This document shows positions 30,564-40,261 of a DNA stretch of 64,000 nucleotides, piece after piece. A program made the translations under genes and the position numbers. The stretch comes from Sphingomonadaceae bacterium (GTDB lineage Bacteria > Pseudomonadota > Alphaproteobacteria > Sphingomonadales > Sphingomonadaceae), in the NCBI GenBank assembly GCA_002863155.1, contig PKED01000051.1, forward strand, positions 20,044 through 84,043, written 5' to 3'. The notes under the pieces are model-generated. The model ran no database searches. It saw only the letters and a list, made by a program, of their open reading frames with translations, and was not told where the DNA came from. Position 1 is the first letter of the stretch, and every line of letters begins with the position of its first letter.

Positions 30564-31901
30564 TCAATAATTATAGGCGCGCTCGCCATGTTCGCCGAGG
30601 TCGAGGCCTTCGCGCTCGACCTCTTCGGATACCCGCAGCCCGGTCACCAGCTTGGCGATATAGATCGCGATCGCGGTGCCAACTGCCGCGACACCGATCG
30701 TCGTCAGCACGGTTTCGGCCTGCACCACCATCTTGGCGGCCATGTCGTAATCGGCGGCGCCCGGACCGCCGAGCGATGGCGCATAGACAATGCCGGTCCC
30801 GAGTGCGCCGACAATGCCGCCGATGCCGTGGATGCCGAACGCGTCGAGTGAGTCGTCATATTTCAGCCGGACCTTGAGCACCGACACCGCATAATAGCAG
30901 ACCACTGACGCCACCGCGCCGAGGATGATCGCACCGAACGGCCCCGAATTGCCCGCCGCCGGCGTCACCGCGACCAGCCCGGCTATGATGCCCGAGCAGA
31001 AGCCGAGCGCCGAGCCCTTGTGCCCGCTCGCCCGCTCGACGAGCATCCAGGCGAGCCCGGCCGCTGCCGGTGCGACAAAGGTGTTGATCATCGCCAGCGC
31101 TGCCGAGCCATTGGCTTCGAGCGCGGACCCGGCGTTGAAGCCGAACCAGCCGACCCACAACAGTCCGGTGCCGATGCCCGTCATCGTCAGCGAATGCGGC
31201 GCCATCCGCTCGGTCGGATAGCCGATCCGCTTGCCGAGGATCAGCGACGCGACCAGCGCCGATACGCCCGCATTGATATGCACCACCGTGCCACCGGCGA
31301 AATCGAGCGCGCCGAGCCCGAAGAAATAGCCGTTCCCCGCCCAAACCATGTGCGCGATCGGGAAATAGACGATCGTCAGCCAGACCGCGCCGAACACCAT
31401 GACGGCGGAAAACTTCATCCGCTCGACCACCGAGCCGAGCACGAGCGCGACGGTGATCGCGGCAAAAGTCATCTGGAAACAGATGAAGACATATTCGGGG
31501 ATCGCGACGCCGGTGGTGAAGGTCGGCGCGGTCGAATTCGGCGTGACACCGGCAAGGAACAGCTTGCCGAACCCGGCAATCACCGGCCCGCCGCCGTCGC
31601 CAAAGGCCATGGTATAGCCCCACATCACCCAGATCAGCATCGCCAAACAGGCTACCGCGCCAATCTGCGTCATCGTCGACAACATGTTCTTCGCGCGCGT
31701 GAGCCCACCATAAAAAAGCGCAAGCCCCGGCAGGATCATCATTAGCACAAGGATCGTCGACACCATCATCCAGGCGGTATCGCCCTTGTCGACGGTCGGC
31801 GCGGGGGCAGGGGCCGCGGCCGCCTCCTGCGCCAGCGCCGGCGCGGCGATCGCAAGTCCGCACAGCGCAGCCGCTGCGATCAGTGTCGTTGTCTTGCTCA
31901 T
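30564..31901 (-). CDS. amtB: Ammonium transporter Amt
   Basis: DTAWMMVSTILVLMMILPGLALFYGG, DFAGGTVVHINAGVSALVASLILG, GIHGIGGIVGALGTGI. Confidence 0.97.
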   Translation of the reverse strand: MSKTTTLIAAAALCGLAIAAPALAQEAAAAPAPAPTVDKGDTAWMMVSTILVLMMILPGLALFYGGLTRAKNMLSTMTQIGAVACLAMLIWVMWGYTMAFGDGGGPVIAGFGKLFLAGVTPNSTAPTFTTGVAIPEYVFICFQMTFAAITVALVLGSVVERMKFSAVMVFGAVWLTIVYFPIAHMVWAGNGYFFGLGALDFAGGTVVHINAGVSALVASLILGKRIGYPTERMAPHSLTMTGIGTGLLWVGWFGFNAGSALEANGSAALAMINTFVAPAAAGLAWMLVERASGHKGSALGFCSGIIAGLVAVTPAAGNSGPFGAIILGAVASVVCYYAVSVLKVRLKYDDSLDAFGIHGIGGIVGALGTGIVYAPSLGGPGAADYDMAAKMVVQAETVLTTIGVAAVGTAIAIYIAKLVTGLRVSEEVEREGLDLGEHGERAYNY

Positions 31902-31933
31902 AAGCCCCCTTGCGGCGTCGTTCACGGCCCCGG

Positions 31934-32272
31934 TCACAATGCGGTCTCGTCGGTTTCGCCGGTGCGGATGCGCACCGCCTGATCGATATCGAGGATGAAG
32001 ATCTTGCCGTCACCGATCGCGCCGGTCTGCGCCGCCGCCTGGATCGTCTCGACGATGCGCGGCGCAAGATCGGCGCCGCAGGCAATCTCGATCTTGATCT
32101 TGGGCACCATCGACGTCGTATATTCGGCGCCGCGATAGATTTCGGTCTGGCCCTTCTGTCGACCGAAGCCGCGCACTTCGGTGACGGTCATGCCCGCCGC
32201 GCCGATCGCGGTCAGCGCCTCGCGCACCTCATCGAGCTTGAACGGTTTGATGATCGCGATGACGAGCTTCAC
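31934..32272 (-). CDS. glnK: P-II family nitrogen regulatory protein GlnK/GlnB
   Basis: MKLVIAIIKPFKLDEVREALTAIGAAGMTVTEVRGFGRQKGQTEIYRGAEY. Confidence 0.97.
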   Translation of the reverse strand: MKLVIAIIKPFKLDEVREALTAIGAAGMTVTEVRGFGRQKGQTEIYRGAEYTTSMVPKIKIEIACGADLAPRIVETIQAAAQTGAIGDGKIFILDIDQAVRIRTGETDETAL

Positions 32273-32309
32273 ATGCTTCCCCCAGCCGATGGCTACAGAA
32301 TATCGCTAC

Positions 32310-32324
32310 GCAAGCGGCGTGCCA
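32310..32324 (-). promoter_or_regulatory. Sigma-54 (-24/-12) promoter of glnK-amtB
   Basis: Minus strand TGGCACG-CCGC-TTGC, matching TGGCACGN4TTGC, ~38 nt upstream of glnK ATG. Confidence 0.9.
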
Positions 32325-32416
32325 GAAGTAACTTTACGTTAATCTCTACACTTTTTGTGGCCGATCCTGTCGCAGGCGGATCGATTTTTGTGCACCTGCG
32401 AAATGATGCCTGAATT

Positions 32417-32632
32417 TTAGGCAGGGTCGGTGCGGGCGTCGGCGACGATCGCGCGCGCATCGGCAAGATCGTCCTCATCGACCATCACGCGCACGGGAAT
32501 GAAGAACTGGCTGCCGTCGGCGATGCTCGCGCCTTCATCGAACGCGACGGCGATGATGCCCTGCGCCTCCAGCGCGCCGATAAGGATATTGGCTTCGTTC
32601 TTCGAAAAGCGCCCGAGCTCGGCCAGTGCCAC
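32417..32632 (-). CDS. DUF2007-like (putative signal-transducing) protein
   Basis: MALAELGRFSKNEANILIGALEAQGIIAVAFDEGASIADGSQFFIPVRVMVDEDDLADARAIV. Confidence 0.8.
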   Translation of the reverse strand: MALAELGRFSKNEANILIGALEAQGIIAVAFDEGASIADGSQFFIPVRVMVDEDDLADARAIVADARTDPA

Positions 32633-32634
32633 GC

Positions 32635-33195
32635 TCAGCCGTCCCAGGCGGGAATGACGGTCTGCGCGCGCACCGGGAGCCCGTCGATGCTACGGGTGCG
32701 CTCGGCGAGTGCCGCCAGCTTCTGCTCGCCCGGCCATTGGCGGTGCGCCTTGGCAAGCGTTTCGCGCGGGCGCTCGAGCGTCATATGCGGAACGCCCCAG
32801 CCGCAGCTCGTCTGCACGCTGTCGATATCGATCACGAACACTTGCCGCGCGCCCGGCAGGCGCGGGAAATGCGCGGCGAGCGCCGCATAGCCGTCGTCGC
32901 CCGCCATCACGAAGCGGCCGCGCCCATAAACCCGCAGAATCAGGGCCGGATTGTCGAACGCACAGAACATCAGGGTGATGCGACCGTCCTGCGCGAGGTG
33001 CGCCTGGGTTTCATTTCCCGAGCCGCCAAGGTCGAGATAGGCGATCTGCGTCGCGCCGAGCACGCGGACGACGTCATAGCCTTTCGGCGACAGATTGATG
33101 CGCGCATCCGGCGCCGCGGTCGCCACGAAAAACACCGGTTGTCGGCCGATGAAGGCGATATGGTCTTTGTTCAGCGCGTCGAAAAACTCGGCCAT
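32635..33195 (-). CDS. Pyridoxamine 5'-phosphate oxidase family protein
   Basis: FIGRQPVFFVATAAPDARINLSPKGYDVVRVLGATQIAYLDLGGSGNETQAHL. Confidence 0.9.
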   Translation of the reverse strand: MAEFFDALNKDHIAFIGRQPVFFVATAAPDARINLSPKGYDVVRVLGATQIAYLDLGGSGNETQAHLAQDGRITLMFCAFDNPALILRVYGRGRFVMAGDDGYAALAAHFPRLPGARQVFVIDIDSVQTSCGWGVPHMTLERPRETLAKAHRQWPGEQKLAALAERTRSIDGLPVRAQTVIPAWDG

Positions 33196-33226
33196 CGATG
33201 ATCCTCCCCCTCTTCGCTGCGGCGCG

Positions 33227-34654
33227 CTAGACGGCGGTGCCGCCCACAGTCAGCCCGTCGACCAGCAGAGTCGGCTGACCGACACCGGCCGGCACACTCT
33301 GCCCGCCCTTGCCGCACATGCCGATCCCTTCGTCGAGCGCGAAATCATCGCCGATGCCGATCACCCGCGTCAGCACGCTCGGCCCGTCGCCGATCAGTGT
33401 CGCGCCCTTGATCGGCGCCCCGATGCGGCCATTCTCGACACGATAAGCCTCGGTGCAGCTGAACACGAACTTGCCCGACACGATGTCGACCTGCCCGCCG
33501 CCGAAGCTTTTAGCGAAAATGCCCTTTTTCACGCGGGCGAGCAGCTCGGCGGGATCGTCGCGGCCGCCCTTCATGAAGGTATTGGTCATGCGCGGCATCG
33601 GCGCATGGTCGAAACTCTCGCGACGGCCATTGCCGGTCGGCGCGACCCCCATCAGCCGCGCGTTGAGCCGGTCGTGGATATAGCCCTTCAGGATGCCGTC
33701 CTCGATCAGGATGTTTTCCTGAGTCGGCGTCCCTTCATCGTCGATCGACAGCGAGCCGCGCCGATCGTGGAGCGAGCCGTCGTCGACCACGGTCACACCC
33801 GGCGCCGCCACCCGCTCGCCGATCCGGCCGGAAAAGGCGCTGGTGCCTTTGCGATTGAAATCGCCCTCGAGCCCGTGACCGATCGCTTCGTGCAACAGGA
33901 TACCCGGCCAGCCGGGCCCGAGCAGCACCGTCATCTCGCCCGCCGGCGCATCGACCGATTCGAGATTGACCAGCGCCTGCGCCAGCGCTTCGTCGATCGC
34001 GCGGTTCCAGACTTCGGGCGATGTCACCTGGTCATAGAGATAGCGACCGCCGATGCCGAAGCTGCCGGTTTCGCGCCGTCCATTGGCCTCGACCACGATC
34101 GACACGTTCAGTCGCACCAGCGGCCGCACATCGGTTGCGACGAAGCCGTCGGCACGGACGATTTCGACGACGCTCCACTGCCCCGACAGCGCGACCGACA
34201 CCTGGGCGACGCGGGGATCGCGCGCGCGCGCCGCAGCGTCGATCGTCTGGCACAGATTGACCTTGTCGGCGAACGGCATCAGGTCGAGCGGATCGGCGCC
34301 GGTGTAGAGATGCCGGTTGGTCGCGCGCGGCGGCGGTGCCTTGGCGCGGGTCGACGGGTCGATCAGCGCCATGGTCTGCGCCGCACGGCCGATTGCCGCC
34401 GCGCTCAATTCGTTCGCATGGGCAAAGGCCGTGGTCTCGCCCGACACCGCGCGCAGGCCAAAGCCGGCATGGGTATCGAAGCTTGCCGTCTTCAGCCGCC
34501 CGTCGTCGAAGCCGAACGCCTCGGTCTTCTTGTACTGGAGATACAGCTCGCCGTCATCGGCATGGGCGAGCGCCTGCGCGGTGAGTCTTTGCGCTTCGGC
34601 GGGGTCGAGCGTGGCGGAATACAGGAAAGCGCGGGGATCGGCGGGGCTGGTCAT
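33227..34654 (-). CDS. tldD: Metalloprotease TldD
   Basis: LGPGWPGILLHEAIGHGLEGDFNRKGTSAFSGRIGERVAAPGVTVVDDGS. Confidence 0.96.
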   Translation of the reverse strand: MTSPADPRAFLYSATLDPAEAQRLTAQALAHADDGELYLQYKKTEAFGFDDGRLKTASFDTHAGFGLRAVSGETTAFAHANELSAAAIGRAAQTMALIDPSTRAKAPPPRATNRHLYTGADPLDLMPFADKVNLCQTIDAAARARDPRVAQVSVALSGQWSVVEIVRADGFVATDVRPLVRLNVSIVVEANGRRETGSFGIGGRYLYDQVTSPEVWNRAIDEALAQALVNLESVDAPAGEMTVLLGPGWPGILLHEAIGHGLEGDFNRKGTSAFSGRIGERVAAPGVTVVDDGSLHDRRGSLSIDDEGTPTQENILIEDGILKGYIHDRLNARLMGVAPTGNGRRESFDHAPMPRMTNTFMKGGRDDPAELLARVKKGIFAKSFGGGQVDIVSGKFVFSCTEAYRVENGRIGAPIKGATLIGDGPSVLTRVIGIGDDFALDEGIGMCGKGGQSVPAGVGQPTLLVDGLTVGGTAV

Positions 34655-34673
34655 GCCCGGCAATATAGGCGCG

Positions 34674-34886
34674 TCAGGCGGCGGCGCCAGCCAATCCGTC
34701 CGCCGCATCGGCCGGACCGCCGATCAGCACGAAGCGCCGGTCGCAATAGCCGCAATCGACATAGCCGCGCTCGTCGATTTCGAGAAACACGCGCGGATGG
34801 CCAAGCGCGGTCGGAATGCCGTCATGCGCGCCGTCGCAGGCGACGCGGGCGGTGGTCACGCGGGTGGTCTGGGGCGGCGCTATGGT
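34674..34886 (-). CDS. Zinc-finger domain-containing protein (NDUFS6-like)
   Basis: GHPRVFLEIDERGYVDCGYCDRRFVLIGG. Confidence 0.88.
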   Translation of the reverse strand, partial: TIAPPQTTRVTTARVACDGAHDGIPTALGHPRVFLEIDERGYVDCGYCDRRFVLIGGPADAADGLAGAAA

Positions 34887-34973
34887 CATGCCGCGCGAAA
34901 TAGCAGCCTGTGTTTGCCGCTTCAATCGCCCTTGTGGCGAGGGCGGCGGCAGTCCGACGCGCCGGTTGCCGGC

Positions 34974-35177
34974 TCAGCGCTTGCTGAGCGCCGACGGCTT
35001 GTGAGCCGCGCGTTTCCCGTCTTCCGTTTCGACGATATATTCGGGATTGTCCTTGCTCGCGGCGACCTTGTGGCCCTTGATCGTGGTCGGCGACGTGATC
35101 TTCTTCACCACCTTGCCCTTTGCCTGGCCGCCATGGCTGTTCCAGCTGACCTTGTCGCCGGGCTTTGGATCCTTCAT
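34974..35177 (-). CDS. DUF2945 (HVA1) family protein
   Basis: GDKVSWNSHGGQAKGKVVKKITSPTTIKGHKVAASKDNPEYIVETEDGKRAAHKPSALSK. Confidence 0.92.
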   Translation of the reverse strand: MKDPKPGDKVSWNSHGGQAKGKVVKKITSPTTIKGHKVAASKDNPEYIVETEDGKRAAHKPSALSKR

Positions 35178-35255
35178 CGCGCGCCTCCATTTTAGCGTGG
35201 CACGACAACGCGGCGGCATTGAGCTTGGTTGCCCGGCGCCCTAAAGCCTGTGTCC

Positions 35256-36182
35256 ATGACCGACGCCGCGATCGCCATCGACAAGCTGTCCAAAACCTAT
35301 GCGGGCGGCAAGCGCGCGCTCGACGAGGTGAGCTTTGCGGTGCCGCGCGGACAGATTTTCGGCCTGCTCGGCCCCAATGGCGCAGGCAAGTCGACGCTCA
35401 TCAACATCCTCGCCGGGCTGGTCAACAAATCCAGCGGCAGCGCGTCGATCTGGGGTTTCGACATCGATGCGCACCCGCGCAATGCCAAGGCATCGATCGG
35501 AATCGTCAACCAGGAGATCCTGTTCGATCCCTTCTTCACGCCGTTCGAGACGCTGGAGATCCAGGCCGGGCTGTACGGCGTACCCAAGGCGCAGCGGCGG
35601 TCGATGGAGCTGCTGCGCGCGGTCCATCTGGAGGACAAGGCCCGCGCCTATTCGCGCACGCTGTCGGGCGGGATGAAGCGACGGCTGATGGTGGCAAAGG
35701 CGATGGTCCATACGCCGCCGGTGCTGGTGCTCGACGAACCGACCGCCGGCGTCGACATCCAGCTGCGCCAGCAATTGTGGGAATATGTGCGCGAACTTAA
35801 TGCCGGCGGCGTCACCGTCGTGCTGACCACCCACTATCTCGAGGAAGCCGAGGAGCTTTGCGATCGCATCGCGATCATCAACCACGGCAAGCTGATCGCC
35901 AACGAGCCGACCCGCGCGCTGGTCGGCATGGCGCAGGAAAAGGTGGTCGCGGTGACGGTCGACCGTGACGTCACGACGCCGCCCGACCATGGCAGCTTCC
36001 AGAAAATCGAGCTGAAGGGCGATCGGGTGCTGGAAATCACCTATCGCAAGGACAGCGTGAATGCAGGGCAGGTGCTGGCCGCAGTCCAGGCGGATGGCTA
36101 TGGCATCGTCGACGTCTCGACCAAGGAAGCCGATCTCGAAGACGTGTTCCTGAACCTCACGCGGGCCAGCAATCCGGCCTAG
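35256..36182 (+). CDS. ABC-2 type transporter ATP-binding protein
   Basis: GLLGPNGAGKSTLINILAGLVNKSSGSASIWGFDI, LSGGMKRRLMVAKAMVHTP, LVLDEPTAGVDI. Confidence 0.93.
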   Translation: MTDAAIAIDKLSKTYAGGKRALDEVSFAVPRGQIFGLLGPNGAGKSTLINILAGLVNKSSGSASIWGFDIDAHPRNAKASIGIVNQEILFDPFFTPFETLEIQAGLYGVPKAQRRSMELLRAVHLEDKARAYSRTLSGGMKRRLMVAKAMVHTPPVLVLDEPTAGVDIQLRQQLWEYVRELNAGGVTVVLTTHYLEEAEELCDRIAIINHGKLIANEPTRALVGMAQEKVVAVTVDRDVTTPPDHGSFQKIELKGDRVLEITYRKDSVNAGQVLAAVQADGYGIVDVSTKEADLEDVFLNLTRASNPA

Positions 36183-37153
36183 CTCGCGCAGCCCTGCCAG
36201 ATGCAGGCGCCATCCAGCTGGGCGCCGAAGGTGAAGGGCATGTCGCGATAGGCTTCTCGCCACCGCGCGTCGACGCTTTCGAGCATTTCCGCCTCGACCG
36301 CCCCGAACACGTAAAATGCCCCGCGTTTCCAGGTGCCGAGACCCTGCTCCGCAATCGACCGCAAGCTCACGATCAGCCACAATCGGCGCTCTGTGCCTGC
36401 ACCGGTCGGTATCGGGCCCTGGCCTGACGCGGCACGCGCGAGGGCGAGTTCAGTCCAGCGCGCGACACCCTCGTTCCCGATCAGAAATTCATAATAGCGC
36501 CATTGCTCCGCCGTCACGGCGCTCATCGCCCGGCGCCGCGCCCTGACATAATCGGCCATCGCCGCCCCGCGTGAATCTCGGCCGGTCGCCTCCAGAAACG
36601 CGATCCCGGCCCCTGTCATATCGGCGATTGCCGATCCCAGAACCGGATCGGCGTAGGGAAACGGATAGTCGAGCATCCACGCCGCGTTGCGGCTGTCTCC
36701 TGCCAGATCAAGCGCATCGATTTTGGCAAAGCGATCCGGGAGCCGGGCTTGATATTGGTGGAATGCCTCATGAGCGACCGTCAACACCCAGTCCGTACGA
36801 TCGAGCCCGGTCGCCTTCGGCATGCCCATAACGATCATGGACGGCTCATCCGCGATGTCAAAACTGGCAGACGAATCGACCGCAAGCTCGCGCTTGCGTG
36901 CCTGAACCGAACAGCCGGTGATCGGATCAGTGCCCACCGCCCCAAAACCAGCAGTCTGGGCCTTGCAAAACAGGTAGTCGGTTTTGGCCGTAACCAGGAT
37001 CATGTGGAAAGGGATCGCCCCAAATCCGGGCCAGATGGCGTCGCCGTCACGCGTCACGATCGTCTTCGCGTCGCGAATCATCTCACGGACCTCACGCGGC
37101 GGCAGTGCCGACGTGGCGGCGACAAGCGCTGCGGCAAGGGCAATGGCAGCCAT
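36179..37153 (-). CDS. Exported hypothetical protein with HExxH (putative metallopeptidase-like)
   Basis: Signal peptide MAAIALAAALVAATSALP; WVLTVAHEAFHQYQARLPDRF contains HEAFH. Confidence 0.65.
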   Translation of the reverse strand: MAAIALAAALVAATSALPPREVREMIRDAKTIVTRDGDAIWPGFGAIPFHMILVTAKTDYLFCKAQTAGFGAVGTDPITGCSVQARKRELAVDSSASFDIADEPSMIVMGMPKATGLDRTDWVLTVAHEAFHQYQARLPDRFAKIDALDLAGDSRNAAWMLDYPFPYADPVLGSAIADMTGAGIAFLEATGRDSRGAAMADYVRARRRAMSAVTAEQWRYYEFLIGNEGVARWTELALARAASGQGPIPTGAGTERRLWLIVSLRSIAEQGLGTWKRGAFYVFGAVEAEMLESVDARWREAYRDMPFTFGAQLDGACIWQGCAS

Positions 37154-37262
37154 GGGAAATGAGTAACCTGCTTCACCCGGGACGACAACGATCGCGTCGT
37201 GTCTTGCGTTGACGGATACATGCTTGCAGACCGCCATTCTTCGCCCCGGCGCATCTGCCGGG

Positions 37263-38891
37263 ATGCGAAGGGGATCAGCGGAGCTGAGATTGGCTGAAAC
37301 AAGAACCACCGACGTCCTCATCATCGGCTCCGGCGCGGCCGGGCTCACTGCGGCGCTCAACCTGGCCGATCAGTTCAAGGTCACCGTGCTCGCCAAGGGG
37401 CGGCTGAACGAAGGCTCGACGGCCTGGGCGCAGGGCGGGATCGCGGCAGTGCTGGAGCCGGGCGACACGTTCGACAGCCATATCGAGGACACGATGATCG
37501 CCGGGGCCGGGCTCAACGACCGCGCGACCGTCGAATTCGTCGTCGAGGGCGCGCCCGCCGCGATCGCGCGGCTGGTCGAGCTGGGCGTGCCGTTCAACAT
37601 GGACGGCAACACGCTCCACCTCACCCGCGAAGGCGGGCACAGCCATCGCCGCATCGTCCATGTCGCCGACGCGACCGGCTGGGCCGTCCAGGAAGCGCTC
37701 CAGCGCGCCGCCGAGCAGCACCCCAATATCACGCTGGTGCCCGACATGGTCGCGATCGACCTGGCGACCGGCAAGCATGAGGAGCGCTATTCGGGATCGG
37801 GGCATGTCTGGGGCGTCTATGCGGTCAACCGCGTGACCGGTCGGGTCGAGCTGTTCACCGCGCGCGCGACGATGCTGGCGACGGGCGGCGCCGGGCGCAC
37901 CTATCTCTATTCGACCGCGCCGCGCGGGGCGACCGGCGATGGGATCGCGATGGCGTGGCGGGCGGGCGCCCGCGTTGCGAACATGGAATTCATGCAGTTC
38001 CACCCGACCTGCCTCTACAATCTGGAGGTCAAGAACTTCCTGATCACCGAAGCGGTGCGCGGCGAAGGCGGTCATCTGCTGCTGCCCGGCGAAAACGGGG
38101 TCGGCGGGGGCTATCGCTTCATGCCCGATTTCGATCCACGCGCCGAACTCGCGCCGCGCGACGTGGTGGCGCGCGCGATCGACCATGAGATCAAGCGACT
38201 GGGCCTCGACTATGTCCATCTCGACATCAGTCACAAAGGCGCCGATTTCGTCCGCGAACACTTCCCGACGATCCACGACAAGCTGCTCGGGCTTGGCATC
38301 GACATGACCGTCGACCCAATCCCGGTGGTGCCGGCCCAGCATTATACCTGTGGCGGCATCGTCATCGACCGCGACGGGCGGACCGACCTGCCGGGACTAT
38401 ACGCCGCCGGCGAATGCTCCGAAAGCGGCCTGCACGGCGCCAATCGGCTGGCGTCCAACTCGCTGCTGGAATGTTTTGTGCTGGGCGAAAGCGCGGCCCG
38501 CCACATCGCCGCCCATTGGGACGAGCTGCCGCCGCCGCCGCCGATCCGCAGCTGGGACGAAAGCCGGGTCACCGACAGCGACGAAGAAGTGGTCATCAAG
38601 CAGAACTGGACCGAGATCCGCCGCTTCATGTGGAATTATGTCGGCATCGTCCGCACGACCAAGCGGCTCGAGCGCGCGCAGCACCGCATCCGCATGCTGA
38701 CCGAGGAAGTCGGCGATTATTACGGCCATTTCCGGGTGACGCCCGACCTGATCGAGCTGCGCAATCTCCTGCAGACCGCGGAGCTGATCGTGCGCTGCGC
38801 CTTGTCCCGCAAGGAAAGCCGCGGGCTCCACTACACGCTCGATTATCCCGATCTGCTGCCGGAAGCGCGCGACACGGTGCTTGTTCCCTGA
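37263..38891 (+). CDS. nadB: L-aspartate oxidase NadB (start uncertain)
   Basis: DVLIIGSGAAGLTAALNLAD, GSTAWAQGGIAAVLEPGDTFDSHIEDTMIAGAGL, HYTCGGIVIDRDGRTDLPGLYAAGECSESGLHGANRLASNSLLE. Confidence 0.95.
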   Translation: MRRGSAELRLAETRTTDVLIIGSGAAGLTAALNLADQFKVTVLAKGRLNEGSTAWAQGGIAAVLEPGDTFDSHIEDTMIAGAGLNDRATVEFVVEGAPAAIARLVELGVPFNMDGNTLHLTREGGHSHRRIVHVADATGWAVQEALQRAAEQHPNITLVPDMVAIDLATGKHEERYSGSGHVWGVYAVNRVTGRVELFTARATMLATGGAGRTYLYSTAPRGATGDGIAMAWRAGARVANMEFMQFHPTCLYNLEVKNFLITEAVRGEGGHLLLPGENGVGGGYRFMPDFDPRAELAPRDVVARAIDHEIKRLGLDYVHLDISHKGADFVREHFPTIHDKLLGLGIDMTVDPIPVVPAQHYTCGGIVIDRDGRTDLPGLYAAGECSESGLHGANRLASNSLLECFVLGESAARHIAAHWDELPPPPPIRSWDESRVTDSDEEVVIKQNWTEIRRFMWNYVGIVRTTKRLERAQHRIRMLTEEVGDYYGHFRVTPDLIELRNLLQTAELIVRCALSRKESRGLHYTLDYPDLLPEARDTVLVP

Positions 38892-39000
38892 CATTGACCT
38901 GCGCGAAACGCCGTTCGTCGCGCAAAATGCCGAGTTCGTCGCACCAAAGCGCGACCGGCTATACCGCGTTCAGCAGCGTGCGGTCATGCTTTGTCCCGAC

Positions 39001-40125
39001 ATGAAGGCGAACGCATTGAATCGACAGCGGAACAACGACACGTCGCGTCCGCGCGCGTTGTTCGCCTCGGTCGTTGCGATGGTCATTCTCGCGAGCTGCC
39101 AGACGACGGACGTGCCCCGCGCGGTCGCCGTCGCTCCGCCCGTGCCGATCCCGGGCTATAGCGTCACTGTGCCGCTACCCGCATCGAAGCCGTTGCCGCC
39201 GCCGGCACCAGCCGCGCTGATCGATACCGTCAACGGGCTTGCGAAGTCGTTCGATGGCAAGGTCGGGATCGCGGTGCGCAGCATCGACCGCGACTGGCTC
39301 GTCGCCGCCAACGGTGACCTGCCGCTGCCGCAGCAGAGCGTGAGCAAGCTGTGGGTCGCGATGACGGTGCTCGATGCCGTCGACCATGGCCGTGCACGGC
39401 TCGACGATCCGGTGACGGTCACGCGCGAGGATCTGACGCTCTTCCACCAGCCGATCGCAGCGATGGTGAAGGGCGACGGCTACAAGGCGACCGTCGGCGA
39501 ATTGCTCCAGCGCGCGCTGACCCAGAGCGACAACACCGCCAATGACCGGCTGCTGCGTTTCGTCGGCGGCCCCGAAGCGGTGCGCGACTTCATCCGTCGC
39601 AGGGGGCTCGGCACGATCAAGTTCGGTCCTGGCGAACGGCTGCTGCAAAGCCAGACGGCGGGGCTTTCCTGGCGGCCCGAATATGCGACCGGCAACGGCT
39701 TTGTCCGCGCCCGCGCTCAATTGCCGACGGATGCGCGGATCAAGGCTTTCGACAGCTATGTCGCCGATCCGCCGGACGGCGCGGCGCCGGTCGCGATCGC
39801 GAGCGCGCTGGCTCAGCTCAAGCGCGGCGCGCTGCTGTCGCAGCCATCGACCCAATATCTCATCAGCACGATGGAATCGTCGAAGACCGGCAAGCAACGG
39901 CTTCGTGGCGCAGTGCCGGCGGGCTGGAGCTTTGGCCACAAAACCGGCACCGGCCAGGACCTGGGCCGCCGCACCGCCGGCTATAACGATGTCGGCATCC
40001 TGACCGCGCCCGATGGCCGCAGCTACGCGCTCGCGGTGATGATCGGCGATACGCCACGCCCGATCATCGAGCGCCAGCAATTGATGCAGGCCGTCGTCGC
40101 CGCCGTGATCGCTAGCCACGGCTAG
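39001..40125 (+). CDS. Class A beta-lactamase-related serine hydrolase (exported)
   Basis: SxxK (SVSK), SDN (TQSDNTANDRLL) and KTG (FGHKTGTGQD) motifs; lipobox-like LASC. Confidence 0.88.
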   Translation: MKANALNRQRNNDTSRPRALFASVVAMVILASCQTTDVPRAVAVAPPVPIPGYSVTVPLPASKPLPPPAPAALIDTVNGLAKSFDGKVGIAVRSIDRDWLVAANGDLPLPQQSVSKLWVAMTVLDAVDHGRARLDDPVTVTREDLTLFHQPIAAMVKGDGYKATVGELLQRALTQSDNTANDRLLRFVGGPEAVRDFIRRRGLGTIKFGPGERLLQSQTAGLSWRPEYATGNGFVRARAQLPTDARIKAFDSYVADPPDGAAPVAIASALAQLKRGALLSQPSTQYLISTMESSKTGKQRLRGAVPAGWSFGHKTGTGQDLGRRTAGYNDVGILTAPDGRSYALAVMIGDTPRPIIERQQLMQAVVAAVIASHG

Positions 40126-40261
40126 GGTCACATTCGGGGGTCACATTCGGGCGCCAGGCGCACGTTCAAAAGGTTCGCCGTGATCGGCCCGGACGATCTG
40201 CCGCCGATGCCGACCGCCTGAAACAGTTGGTTCGGCGCAACGCATCGGCTATCCGTCGCCA

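Noticed and set aside
32380-32420. Possible NtrC site tgcacctgcgaaatgatgc upstream of glnK
   Set aside because: Half-site spacing does not match the usual NtrC dyad well enough to claim
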